From JBARKJ01 sp049801375 (GTDB taxonomy: Bacteria > Nitrospirota > JACRHJ01): a stretch of 6,156 bases of DNA. A program made the translations under genes and the position numbers. This document shows, in pieces, positions 1-5,129 of this stretch; the stretch's first letter is position 1; every line of letters starts with the position of its first letter. The DNA lies in NCBI GenBank assembly GCA_049801375.1, contig JBARKJ010000113.1, positions 1-6,156 on the forward strand. Reading direction: 5' to 3'. The notes beneath the pieces are model-generated. The model ran no database searches. It worked only from the letters and a program-made list of their open reading frames with translations, and was not told where the DNA came from.

Positions 1-1469
1 GGAAACTGATTTGGACATGTGTCTTGGTGTCTGTGTTGTCCATTTACTCTGTCACCCTTGCGATGGCGGGGCCGCTGGAAGACGGCATTGCAGCGCAGAA
101 ACGGGGGGACTGGAAAGCAGCCTACTCGTTGTTGAAGCCTCTGGCTGAACAGGGTAATCCGGATGCGCAGAATAATCTTGGGTATATGTACGCTTTTAGC
201 AAAGGTGGAGCACCACGGGACTATGCCGAAGCCATGAAATGGTTTCGCAAGGCGGCTAATCAGGGATATGCGAAAGCGCAGGCTAATATTGGATACATGT
301 ACGAATACGGCCAGGGGGTGCCCAGGGACTATGCCGAGGCGATGAAGTGGTATCGTAAGGCCGCTGATCAGGGGCTTGCGGGTGCGCAGAGCAATCTTGG
401 GGTCATGTACGCAAACGGCGAAGGAGTGCCCCAGGACTATGCCGAGGCGATGAAGTGGTATCGTAAGGCGGCTGATCAGGGGAATGCGGTTGCGCAGAAC
501 AATCTTGGGTCCATGTACGCTAACGGCCAAGGGGTGCCCAAGGACTATGCCGAGGCAATGAAATGGTGGCGTAAGGCCGCCAACCAGGGGAATGCGGATG
601 CGCAGAACAATCTTAGAATCATGCATGCCAAACCCGTCGCGTCAACAACGCTGCCCGCTAATATCCCTCCACCCGTTCAGCGTGCTCCACAGCCTGCGGA
701 GGAAAAATCCGCGAGACGAGCGAAATCGGTAATGGCATCCGGCAACGCTGCGGCGGCGGCCACACCTCGCCCCCAACCCGGTAAGGCGACAGGCGCCGCC
801 CCGGGCAGCGCACTTGATGCCGCAATGAGGGCTGATATTGCAGAAGTGACCCGATCTATTAGAGATAATGGGTTCCCCGGGGCGGGTGTTTTTAATGGTG
901 TATATATGGGACCGGGAGCAAATGCGAGGGGGGAGGATTACAGGCTCAAAACATTGTTGGGCGACCCAACAGCGAAGAATATCGCAACAAAATATTGGGT
1001 TGGCACCTTTTATTATAACAGCCTCCCAAAAGGATGGAACGAGGCAGACATGGGAACGCTGGATTACGACAAAAATCCAAATGCCGCAAAAGCACGGCGT
1101 TGGTTCCAGATGATAGCGGATCAGATTAAAGCCAATCCGAACGTGCCTCTTCCGTCCGGTGTGACCAAGGAATCGATCGAGTTTCCGTTGCGATGGATTG
1201 ATTCTGAGCTCGCTACGGAGAGGCAACGCAATGAGGCTGAGGCCGAAAATGCCCGCAAGGAAGCCCGGAAAGAGGCGGCGCTGGCGGCGGCAAGGAAGCC
1301 GCTGCTTGCCGCCAGAAAGGATATCGGGGATACCGTGTGTGGTAAGGATGGTACGGTTTATGGTCAGGTGGAGAAAGTGTATAAAAACAAACTGCAAGTA
1401 AGAGTTCATGGTAGGTATTCCGACGAAAAAGAATGGGTAAACTATAACGAGGTATATAAGTGTGATTAG
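1..1469 (+). CDS. Exported Sel1-repeat protein with C-terminal coiled coil and small domain (5' truncated)
   Basis: The reading frame is open to the left edge (first full codon at 3). Its first visible residues, KLIWTCVLVSVLSIYSVTLA then AMA-GP, form a charged and hydrophobic signal peptide with a likely cleavage after visible residue 22, so the true start probably lies a few codons outside the window. The TTG at 24 is inside the signal peptide. The mature protein begins with about five Sel1-like (TPR-related) repeats of 36 residues, recognisable by YAEAMKW-RKAA-QG and AQ-NLG-MY-G-GVP; the last is degenerate. A Pro/Ala-rich linker follows (about 640-830), then a unique domain with many aromatic residues (about 840-1200). 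A charged Ala/Glu/Arg helix likely to be a coiled coil spans about 1205-1310. A short beta-rich C-terminal module with two cysteines (DTVCGKDG and YKCD) ends the protein. Sel1 repeats are known protein-interaction scaffolds; a periplasmic scaffold role is inference and the partner is unknown. Confidence 0.85.
   Translation, partial: KLIWTCVLVSVLSIYSVTLAMAGPLEDGIAAQKRGDWKAAYSLLKPLAEQGNPDAQNNLGYMYAFSKGGAPRDYAEAMKWFRKAANQGYAKAQANIGYMYEYGQGVPRDYAEAMKWYRKAADQGLAGAQSNLGVMYANGEGVPQDYAEAMKWYRKAADQGNAVAQNNLGSMYANGQGVPKDYAEAMKWWRKAANQGNADAQNNLRIMHAKPVASTTLPANIPPPVQRAPQPAEEKSARRAKSVMASGNAAAAATPRPQPGKATGAAPGSALDAAMRADIAEVTRSIRDNGFPGAGVFNGVYMGPGANARGEDYRLKTLLGDPTAKNIATKYWVGTFYYNSLPKGWNEADMGTLDYDKNPNAAKARRWFQMIADQIKANPNVPLPSGVTKESIEFPLRWIDSELATERQRNEAEAENARKEARKEAALAAARKPLLAARKDIGDTVCGKDGTVYGQVEKVYKNKLQVRVHGRYSDEKEWVNYNEVYKCD
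218..625 (+). repeat. 108-bp tandem repeats encoding Sel1 units
   Basis: The block GGACTATGCCGA recurs at 218, 326, 434 and 542, exactly 108 bp apart, which equals one 36-residue Sel1 unit. The copies at 326 and 434 are about 90% identical by eye, including synonymous positions, so they look like a recent in-frame duplication. The fourth copy decays after about position 615. Confidence 0.9.
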
Positions 1470-1476
1470 CCGTAAA

Positions 1477-1498
1477 AATTAGGGATGTGTTCCTAATT
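1477..1498. repeat. AT-rich inverted repeat between genes 1 and 2
   Basis: AATTAGG (1477-1483) and CCTAATT (1492-1498) are perfect inverted arms around an 8-nt loop. They lie 7 nt after the stop of the Sel1-repeat gene. A TTTT run appears only about 9 nt further on and the stem is AT-rich, so this would be at best a weak terminator or an mRNA-processing hairpin. Confidence 0.4.
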
Positions 1499-1525
1499 AT
1501 CCATAATTTTGCAACGGAGGACATT

Positions 1526-1960
1526 ATGAGATGGTTTTTGCTTTTATTTGCTTCAATCGTGCTATTGGTTTCTCCAGCATTAGGCGAAGGTCCGGCTGAT
1601 ACCCGCCCGTGCATGGCCAATTTTTCTGATTCGGGCAGCTTCTTGTCGGGACATGCCTTCAAGAGTTTCCAGGAGTATCCGAATAGCTCGAAAGCGGCAA
1701 CGTTTGACTACCTGCTCACGAAGATTGCTTCTAAAGGTTACACCATCATCTCTCATGACAAGGATGCCGGGCTTATAAGCGCCACGGAACATGCAACTTC
1801 ATCTTTGAACACAGTCATATCGGAAGGCAAGCCGACTGGAGTCCGAGTGGACATTTCTTTTCTAGGGCCCTCCATGGCGGTGATTTCCGATGATGACGTT
1901 CGCGCTGAATTCTGTTCCATACTAGATGGCTTACCCGTCAACTCATCTGGGGGAAATTAA
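1526..1960 (+). CDS. Small secreted protein of unknown function
   Basis: The start is placed at ATG 1526 because GGAGG (1516-1520) lies 5 nt upstream and the protein then begins with a clean signal peptide, MRWFLLLFASIVLLVSPALG, probably cleaved after ALG. The in-frame ATG at 1487 would add 13 residues ahead of the signal peptide, has no good ribosome site and sits inside the upstream inverted repeat. The product has 144 residues, about 124 after cleavage. The mature part contains two cysteines (PCMANF and EFCSIL) and a segment KGYTIISHDKDAGLISATE. This last pattern recalls small periplasmic beta-alpha domains, but I cannot name a family. There is no lipobox cysteine at the cleavage site, so it is probably soluble in the periplasm or extracellular. 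It lies 56 nt after the Sel1-repeat gene and 27 nt before the next start, so co-transcription with the following gene is likely. Confidence 0.75.
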   Translation: MRWFLLLFASIVLLVSPALGEGPADTRPCMANFSDSGSFLSGHAFKSFQEYPNSSKAATFDYLLTKIASKGYTIISHDKDAGLISATEHATSSLNTVISEGKPTGVRVDISFLGPSMAVISDDDVRAEFCSILDGLPVNSSGGN

Positions 1961-1987
1961 GGTGTGTTGCTTGCGGGAGGTGTTACA

Positions 1988-2326
1988 ATGAACTGTCCAT
2001 TTTGCGGTACTCAAATACTCCCCGGAGGTTCGGTTTGTACTGGTTGTCAGGCGTATCTCAGCTCGCAAGCAAAACCGTACCTTGTGATATTGGCTGTGAT
2101 TGGTTTATTTTATTTTTGGTATGAAGCTTTTACGCATCTCTCTATTGTTGGACTGGTATTAACCGAGCTCGTGCCAGGGTGGACGCATTTTGGCAACACG
2201 CACCCGGATATCGGAATATTCGCAGTTTTTGTTGGTATTGTTGTTGTGCCTTGGGCAGCTTTGGCAATTGCTTTTCATAATATGCCGATACTCCGGAAGA
2301 CGATTTGGGTAAGACGATTTGGGTAA
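1988..2326 (+). CDS. Zinc-ribbon membrane protein, 112 residues
   Basis: Start chosen at ATG 1988, with GGGAGG (1975-1980) 7 nt upstream; the earlier in-frame TTG at 1964 would place eight extra residues before the ribbon and has no ribosome site. The protein opens with MNCPFCGTQILPGGSVCTGC, two CxxC pairs that form a short zinc ribbon of the kind found at the N-terminus of many small bacterial membrane proteins. Two hydrophobic segments follow, about residues 31-57 (LVILAVIGLFYFWYEAF onward) and 77-95 (GIFAVFVGIVVVPWAALAIA), predicting an integral inner-membrane protein. The tail is short and basic (RKTIWVRRFG). The function is unknown. The C-terminal codons and the stop lie inside a 14-bp tandem repeat. 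It is the last of the three + strand genes and converges on the polymerase gene. Confidence 0.75.
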   Translation: MNCPFCGTQILPGGSVCTGCQAYLSSQAKPYLVILAVIGLFYFWYEAFTHLSIVGLVLTELVPGWTHFGNTHPDIGIFAVFVGIVVVPWAALAIAFHNMPILRKTIWVRRFG

Positions 2327-2335
2327 GACGATTTT
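2297..2335 (+). repeat. 14-bp tandem repeat at a gene 3' end
   Basis: The unit AAGACGATTTGGGT occurs at 2297-2310 and 2311-2324, followed by a partial third copy AAGACGATTT to 2334. The stop codon TAA (2324-2326) spans the second unit junction. Because 14 is not a multiple of three, the same unit is read in different frames in successive copies. Confidence 0.9.
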
Positions 2336-2382
2336 AAGAAATTTTCCCAGGTAGGAGTACCTCTGGTTATAAGTAAATTCAA

Positions 2383-2410
2383 GGGCCTGTCCGGGATTTT
2401 GTGTAAACGG
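2383..2410 (+). mobile_element. Possible solo end of an IS256-type insertion sequence
   Basis: GGGCCTGTCCGGGATTTTGT, continuing GTAAACGG, resembles terminal inverted repeats I remember for IS256-family elements (GGG-CTGTCC-GG-ATTTTGTGTAAA pattern). No inverted partner (TTTACACAAAATCCC...) and no transposase remnant was found in the window, so if real it is a decayed single end. The assignment rests on recollection of the motif, not on a search. Confidence 0.3.
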
Positions 2411-2440
2411 GTTTTCGGTTTTATAAATATTATCGAAAAC
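2411..2440. repeat. 30-bp near-palindrome
   Basis: GTTTTCG (2411-2417) and CGAAAAC (2434-2440) are perfect arms. The AT-rich interior can extend the pairing by a G-T and a T-A pair, followed by two T-T mismatches and three more A/T pairs. It lies between the two convergent genes, directly after the possible IS end. It could be a weak bidirectional transcription barrier or part of a decayed element. No T-run follows on either strand. Confidence 0.55.
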
Positions 2441-2529
2441 TGATTAAAATGGCCTGAACGAGAAAAGTGTTTGACCCCGCACCGCCGTGCACTACTATGC
2501 CATGTTCAATCATGGATTTTAAGCCTCTA

Positions 2530-3843
2530 CTATATTTTAACATGCAGCATCGGGACCCCTAATCTCTGCCGTTCGTTCTCTCCCTTAAACAAGTCGGCCT
2601 TCCTCACCGGCACGTCGCCGCGTTCACCCTCGTGCTGGGCCTGTTCCTTGACCGGCAAGCTTGCGGCCTGCTGAACGGTATGCTTCCCGAACCGTTTTGA
2701 CAGCTCATCCACGGCTGTATAGACCTTAGATGCTTTTTCAATTCGCATTACGTCGTCAAAGAGGCCGTACTGCATCTGGCCCTCTTCCATAAGACCGGTA
2801 AGCACGACTCCCGTCGAACGGTATAGATTTCGGGAATTGTAAATCTGGCCGAATCCTTCCCTCAAGACCTCCATTAGCTCCACAGGGTAAGCCGACGGGT
2901 GATTCAGCTGCATCTCGATCCCGACATCCTTAAAATCCTGGGTGCGTAAAAAGAGAACGAGCCTTAAGGCGACGAGCCTGTACCGCCGGGCTTTAATACA
3001 TGCGTTCTCCAGGTTTTTGGATAACTGCGCGAAGATGAACGTCTCATCGCTTGAGGGCGGGGTGAAGGTCTTTGACTTCCCGATTGATTGGTACGTGCTC
3101 TTAGTTTCAGTCGTAACGCGAAGGACGCTCCTGCCGTTCAGTTCGTTCCAGACCTCCTGGTATGGCTTGGCCAGGTGTTGCTTTATAAACCACTCATCCT
3201 TCTTCGCAAAATCCAGGGCCGTCCTGACCTCGAATTTGTTAAGGTAAGCTGCTGTATTCGGGCCTATGCCCCAGACGCTATCTATGGGCAGTTTTCCAAG
3301 GTAGGTATGTATTTCGCGTCCCGGGATAAGGGTAAGGCCGTGAGGCTTCTTATATTTTGACCCTATCTTGGCCAATACCTTTGAAAGACTCACGCCTATA
3401 GACACCGAAATATCAAGCTCGGTCTGGATTGTGTGCTGTATCTTCTCGGCAATCGTGCCATACGAGCCGTGGTACATTCTTCTCAGGCCGGTGAGGTCAA
3501 CGAATGCCTCGTCAATGGAATACTCTTCCACGTCGGGGGAGAACCGCCGAAGAATCTCGAACATCCGCATTGAGAAGAGGCTGTAGGACTCGTAGTCGGA
3601 CGGCAGTATAACTGCGTCGGGGCAGACCTTCTTGACCTCAAATAGCCGCATAGCCCTTGTCACGCCGCGCCTTTTTGCCTCATAGCTCGCAGCGGCCACT
3701 ATGCCCCGTTCCTTGCCGGTTATTACCGGCTTTCCTTTTAGCTCGGGATGAAGCGCCTGCTCACATGATGCAAAGAATGCGTCCGCGTCCACGTGAAGGA
3801 TAGCCTGCGGCCAGGACCTTATTGTTAGAGGCTGGTTTTTCAT
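2530..3843 (-). CDS. Y-family translesion DNA polymerase (DinB/UmuC-like)
   Basis: A 437-residue error-prone polymerase that copies past damaged bases. The palm motif HVDADAFFAS (residues 17-26) gives catalytic Asp19 and the likely steric-gate Phe24 that excludes ribonucleotides. YSIDEAFVDL supplies catalytic Asp111 and Glu112. SVSIGVSLSKVLAKIGSKYK and then KPHG (about 147-169) is the finger/palm signature, closer to DinB than to classical UmuC. GIGPNTAAYL (193-201) is the helix-hairpin-helix thumb. The little-finger domain covers about 245-350. QYGLF (358-362) fits a beta-clamp-binding motif (QxxLF type), followed by a charged tail. All catalytic residues are present, so it should be active. 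ATG 3843 has AGGTGG 4 nt upstream and lies 15 nt after the LexA-like stop, so the two form an operon. DinB versus UmuC naming is ambiguous: the core is DinB-like, while pairing with an S24 protein is UmuDC-like. Confidence 0.93.
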   Translation of the reverse strand: MKNQPLTIRSWPQAILHVDADAFFASCEQALHPELKGKPVITGKERGIVAAASYEAKRRGVTRAMRLFEVKKVCPDAVILPSDYESYSLFSMRMFEILRRFSPDVEEYSIDEAFVDLTGLRRMYHGSYGTIAEKIQHTIQTELDISVSIGVSLSKVLAKIGSKYKKPHGLTLIPGREIHTYLGKLPIDSVWGIGPNTAAYLNKFEVRTALDFAKKDEWFIKQHLAKPYQEVWNELNGRSVLRVTTETKSTYQSIGKSKTFTPPSSDETFIFAQLSKNLENACIKARRYRLVALRLVLFLRTQDFKDVGIEMQLNHPSAYPVELMEVLREGFGQIYNSRNLYRSTGVVLTGLMEEGQMQYGLFDDVMRIEKASKVYTAVDELSKRFGKHTVQQAASLPVKEQAQHEGERGDVPVRKADLFKGENERQRLGVPMLHVKI

Positions 3844-3847
3844 GATG

Positions 3848-3853
3848 CCACCT
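3848..3853 (-). promoter_or_regulatory. Ribosome binding site of the Y-family polymerase
   Basis: On the - strand AGGTGG lies 4 nt upstream of ATG 3843, within the 15-nt gap after the repressor stop codon. This supports both the chosen start and translation from a shared transcript. Confidence 0.7.
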
Positions 3854-3858
3854 ATTTG

Positions 3859-4452
3859 TTATTTGTACTTTCTGATTACGGACGTTACGACACCTGCAAT
3901 ACGGAGTTCCTTCTGGGGCTTGATGGGCTTGTAGTTGGGATTTGCAGGGATGAGTGAGATGCTATCGCCTCGCTTCTTCAGGTACTTCATTGTCCATTCG
4001 CCGTCAACCTCGGCAATCACAATATCGCCGCTCTTGGGGGCAGCGCCTTTATCCACGAGGACCATATCCCCCGGAAGGATTCCGGCTTCTATCATGGAAT
4101 CCCCGGACACTTTCAGCATGAATGTAGCTGCGGGGTTCTCTATCAGAAAATCATCGAGAGAAATCGTGTCGGCAAGTTCCTCTTCGGCGGGGCTCGGCCA
4201 ACCTGCCTCGACCGTGCCGAGGAGTCGAGTGGCATTCTTCAGGGAGAGTGGGATCAACCTGCCCTTTTCATCACGCCTCAGGATGTTAGCCTTCTCCAGC
4301 CTGCCGACCAGCTTGAACACGGCGTTCTTGGACTTCAGCCCAAGCATTTCGCCTATCTCTGAATAAGAGGGCATCCTGCCGTTTTGCTGATAGAAGGCGG
4401 ATATTTCGGCAGTCCTCGCCTTCAGCCTATTCTCTTTCACGCTGTTTCCCAT
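3859..4452 (-). CDS. LexA-like self-cleaving SOS repressor (S24 family)
   Basis: The product is a transcriptional repressor that should cleave itself when RecA is activated by DNA damage. With the start at ATG 4452 it has 197 residues (E. coli LexA has 202). Residues about 5-65 form a LexA-type winged helix-turn-helix (RMPSYSEIGEMLGLKSKNAV as core). EAGWP gives the Ala83-Gly84 cleavage site. GDSM gives nucleophile Ser119 and TMKYL gives Lys156; E. coli LexA uses Ala84-Gly85, Ser119 and Lys156, so the catalytic numbering matches. The frame runs back to a GTG at 4482, but that codon lies inside the operator and upstream of the -10 box, so it cannot be on the transcript. ATG 4452 would be leaderless or nearly so; GTG 4440 with a weak GGGA is an alternative. 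The intact DNA-binding domain makes this LexA-like rather than a UmuD; a UmuD-like role for the cleaved form is inference. It is the first gene of the operon with the polymerase. Confidence 0.92.
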   Translation of the reverse strand: MGNSVKENRLKARTAEISAFYQQNGRMPSYSEIGEMLGLKSKNAVFKLVGRLEKANILRRDEKGRLIPLSLKNATRLLGTVEAGWPSPAEEELADTISLDDFLIENPAATFMLKVSGDSMIEAGILPGDMVLVDKGAAPKSGDIVIAEVDGEWTMKYLKKRGDSISLIPANPNYKPIKPQKELRIAGVVTSVIRKYK

Positions 4453-4459
4453 GAAAGAC

Positions 4460-4489
4460 ATTATAGGTGAACTATTGTTCACTTGTCAA
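4460..4489 (-). promoter_or_regulatory. Consensus sigma-70-type promoter of the repressor/polymerase operon
   Basis: On the - strand, TTGACA (4489-4484) and TATAAT (4465-4460) are both perfect consensus boxes with an 18-bp spacer. The expected transcription start is about 4452-4454, at or next to the ATG of the repressor gene. Such a strong promoter fits a gene held off by a repressor. Confidence 0.85.
4467..4482. promoter_or_regulatory. SOS (LexA-type) operator
   Basis: GTGAACTATTGTTCAC is a perfect palindrome with 6-bp arms and a 4-bp centre, and contains GAAC-N4-GTTC, the LexA box type known from Bacillus and several other phyla. It sits entirely within the spacer between the -35 and -10 boxes, where a bound repressor would block RNA polymerase. 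Autorepression by the adjacent LexA-like protein is the natural reading, though not proven from sequence. Confidence 0.8.
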
Positions 4490-4560
4490 TAGGGATTTAT
4501 ATTGCCTTGCCTCCATTCTCGCCAAAATATGTCCCCTACCCTCTAAAATAGTCTGGTCAT

Positions 4561-4573
4561 CTGCCAGCAATCC
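4561..4573 (+). repeat. 13-bp direct repeat, copy 1
   Basis: CTGCCAGCAATCC. An identical copy lies 61 bp downstream at 4622. It is a likely binding site for a protein of the integration module (the small helix-turn-helix protein or the recombinase Arm domain), which is inference. Confidence 0.75.
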
Positions 4574-4612
4574 GAATAAAAACCTGCTATAACTCCACCC
4601 AGCTTCAAAATG

Positions 4613-4640
4613 TTGCGCTACCTGCCAGCAATCCTACAAT
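4613..4640 (+). promoter_or_regulatory. Possible promoter of the helix-turn-helix gene
   Basis: TTGCGC (4613-4618), a 16-bp spacer and TACAAT (4635-4640) make a plausible sigma-70-type promoter directed rightward. It would give a leader of about 50 nt before ATG 4696. The -35 match is only moderate. Confidence 0.4.
4622..4634 (+). repeat. 13-bp direct repeat, copy 2, inside a possible promoter
   Basis: CTGCCAGCAATCC, identical to the copy at 4561. It ends immediately before the possible -10 box TACAAT (4635-4640), so a protein bound here would overlap the promoter. Confidence 0.75.
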
Positions 4641-4656
4641 CCCTGAATGAAGCTAT

Positions 4657-4667
4657 TTGCCAGTAAT
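4657..4667 (+). repeat. Degenerate third copy of the direct repeat
   Basis: TTGCCAGTAAT matches CTGCCAGCAAT at 9 of 11 positions and has the same orientation, 35 bp after copy 2. Copies 2 and 3 also share GCTA a few bases upstream. Confidence 0.45.
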
Positions 4668-4695
4668 TTTTAACATAAAATAGGAACCATGCATT

Positions 4696-5046
4696 ATGAG
4701 GGATGTGCTTGAAAAGTATGATGTCAACGCCATTGTCCAAGCTGACGCAACACAGGGCATTACTATGGAGCTACTGACCATCGAAGAATTCGCGGAGCGT
4801 ATGAAGATTAGCCGTTCTACTGTATTCGACTGGATAAGGAAAGGTAGGTTCAAGGCCGGGAGACACTACATGAAGATTGGTCGTGTAATAAGGTTTGAGT
4901 GGGGGCCTGAATTGATATTAAAGCTCCGCGAGGATAGCGCCAAAGAGCATGAAAAACTACAGAGTAATCCCTTGTCAAGCCAAGCCAGGTTTAGAAAAGA
5001 GAGGCGTCCCAATAAAGGACGCGTAGCCATAAATCTTGACTGTTGA
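4696..5046 (+). CDS. Small helix-turn-helix protein, excisionase/MerR type
   Basis: A 116-residue protein whose middle, ELLTIEEFAERMKISRSTVF then DWIRKGRF (residues 25-52), is a winged helix-turn-helix of the excisionase-family type (HTH_17-like). A wing and strand follow (KIGRVIRFEW, 60-69), then a charged tail (about 75-107). Such proteins bind short DNA sites and serve as recombination directionality factors or as regulators of integrase genes. It lies 83 nt upstream of the tyrosine recombinase, same strand, which suits either role. The start is uncertain: ATG 4696 has a distant AGGA (4682-4685), whereas ATG 4765 would give a protein starting MELLTIEE, the usual beginning of this family, with a weak GGG upstream. 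The 23 extra residues have no recognised domain. The direct repeats upstream are candidate binding sites. Confidence 0.8.
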   Translation: MRDVLEKYDVNAIVQADATQGITMELLTIEEFAERMKISRSTVFDWIRKGRFKAGRHYMKIGRVIRFEWGPELILKLREDSAKEHEKLQSNPLSSQARFRKERRPNKGRVAINLDC

Positions 5047-5069
5047 AAATCGGGTCGGAATGGGTTATT

Positions 5070-5104
5070 CTCCTTCCTATCGGACTGAACCGGATAGAAA
5101 GGAG
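5070..5104 (+). promoter_or_regulatory. Leader hairpin covering a Shine-Dalgarno sequence ahead of the integrase
   Basis: CTCCTTCCTATCGG (5070-5083) pairs with CCGGATAGAAAGGAG (5090-5104) around the 6-nt loop ACTGAA, with one bulged G and one mismatch, giving about 13 base pairs. Its 3' arm contains AAAGGAG of a strong Shine-Dalgarno sequence (5098-5105). No T-run follows, so a translational or RNA-stability role is more likely than simple termination. Confidence 0.6.
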
Positions 5105-5117
5105 GTGCGACGGAAGT

Positions 5118-5124
5118 AAGGAGG
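5118..5124 (+). promoter_or_regulatory. Ribosome binding site deciding the integrase start
   Basis: AAGGAGG lies 5 nt before GTG 5130. It is the second GGAGGT within about 20 bp; the first, at 5101, has no useful start codon at proper distance. This selects GTG 5130 although the frame stays open further upstream. Confidence 0.8.
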
Positions 5125-5129
5125 TAGCT

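Larger units (their letters stand above)
2327..2529. other. Convergent intergenic region
   Basis: These 203 bp separate the 3' ends of the zinc-ribbon gene and the polymerase gene. They hold short inverted repeats (AGGTA/TACCT at 2349-2362, CCATG/CATGG at 2500-2515), the 30-bp near-palindrome at 2411-2440 and a possible IS end at 2383-2410. I see no convincing gene and no classical GC-rich hairpin plus T-run terminator for either side. Confidence 0.6.
4490..4695. other. Divergent intergenic region with direct repeats
   Basis: About 200 bp lie between the repressor promoter and the helix-turn-helix gene. They contain two exact direct repeats and a degenerate third, with a possible rightward promoter. 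No ORF of convincing quality and no tRNA gene is seen here. Confidence 0.6.

Noticed and set aside
24..26. TTG at 24 as start of the Sel1-repeat gene
   Set aside because: The frame is open to the left edge and residues before TTG complete a signal peptide; starting at 24 would remove its charged end.
642..1409. Long antisense ORF of 255 codons
   Set aside because: It lies opposite the Sel1-repeat gene, has a low-complexity Arg/Cys/His-rich composition with no domain, and has no ribosome site; it is a shadow frame.
2500..2520. Rho-independent terminator formed by CCATG/CATGG
   Set aside because: Stem of only 5 bp and a short ATTTT tail on the + strand; too weak to call, and with no T-run on the strand needed for the polymerase operon.
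2471..2674. Small forward ORF across the polymerase 3' end
   Set aside because: Overlaps the well-supported polymerase C-terminus, has no ribosome site and no domain.
3935..4366. Forward ORF of 143 codons opposite the LexA-like gene
   Set aside because: Ser/Pro-rich composition with no domain; it mirrors a gene with clear catalytic residues.
3859..4452. Calling the S24 protein UmuD
   Set aside because: UmuD lacks the N-terminal winged helix-turn-helix; this protein has the full LexA-type DNA-binding domain and LexA-like length.
4453..4482. GTG 4482 or ATG 4461 as start of the LexA-like gene
   Set aside because: Both lie at or upstream of the -10 box of the operon's own promoter, so they would not be on the transcript.
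4561..4667. CRISPR array
   Set aside because: Only 13-bp repeats with unequal spacing (61 and 35 bp) and one degenerate copy; too short and irregular.
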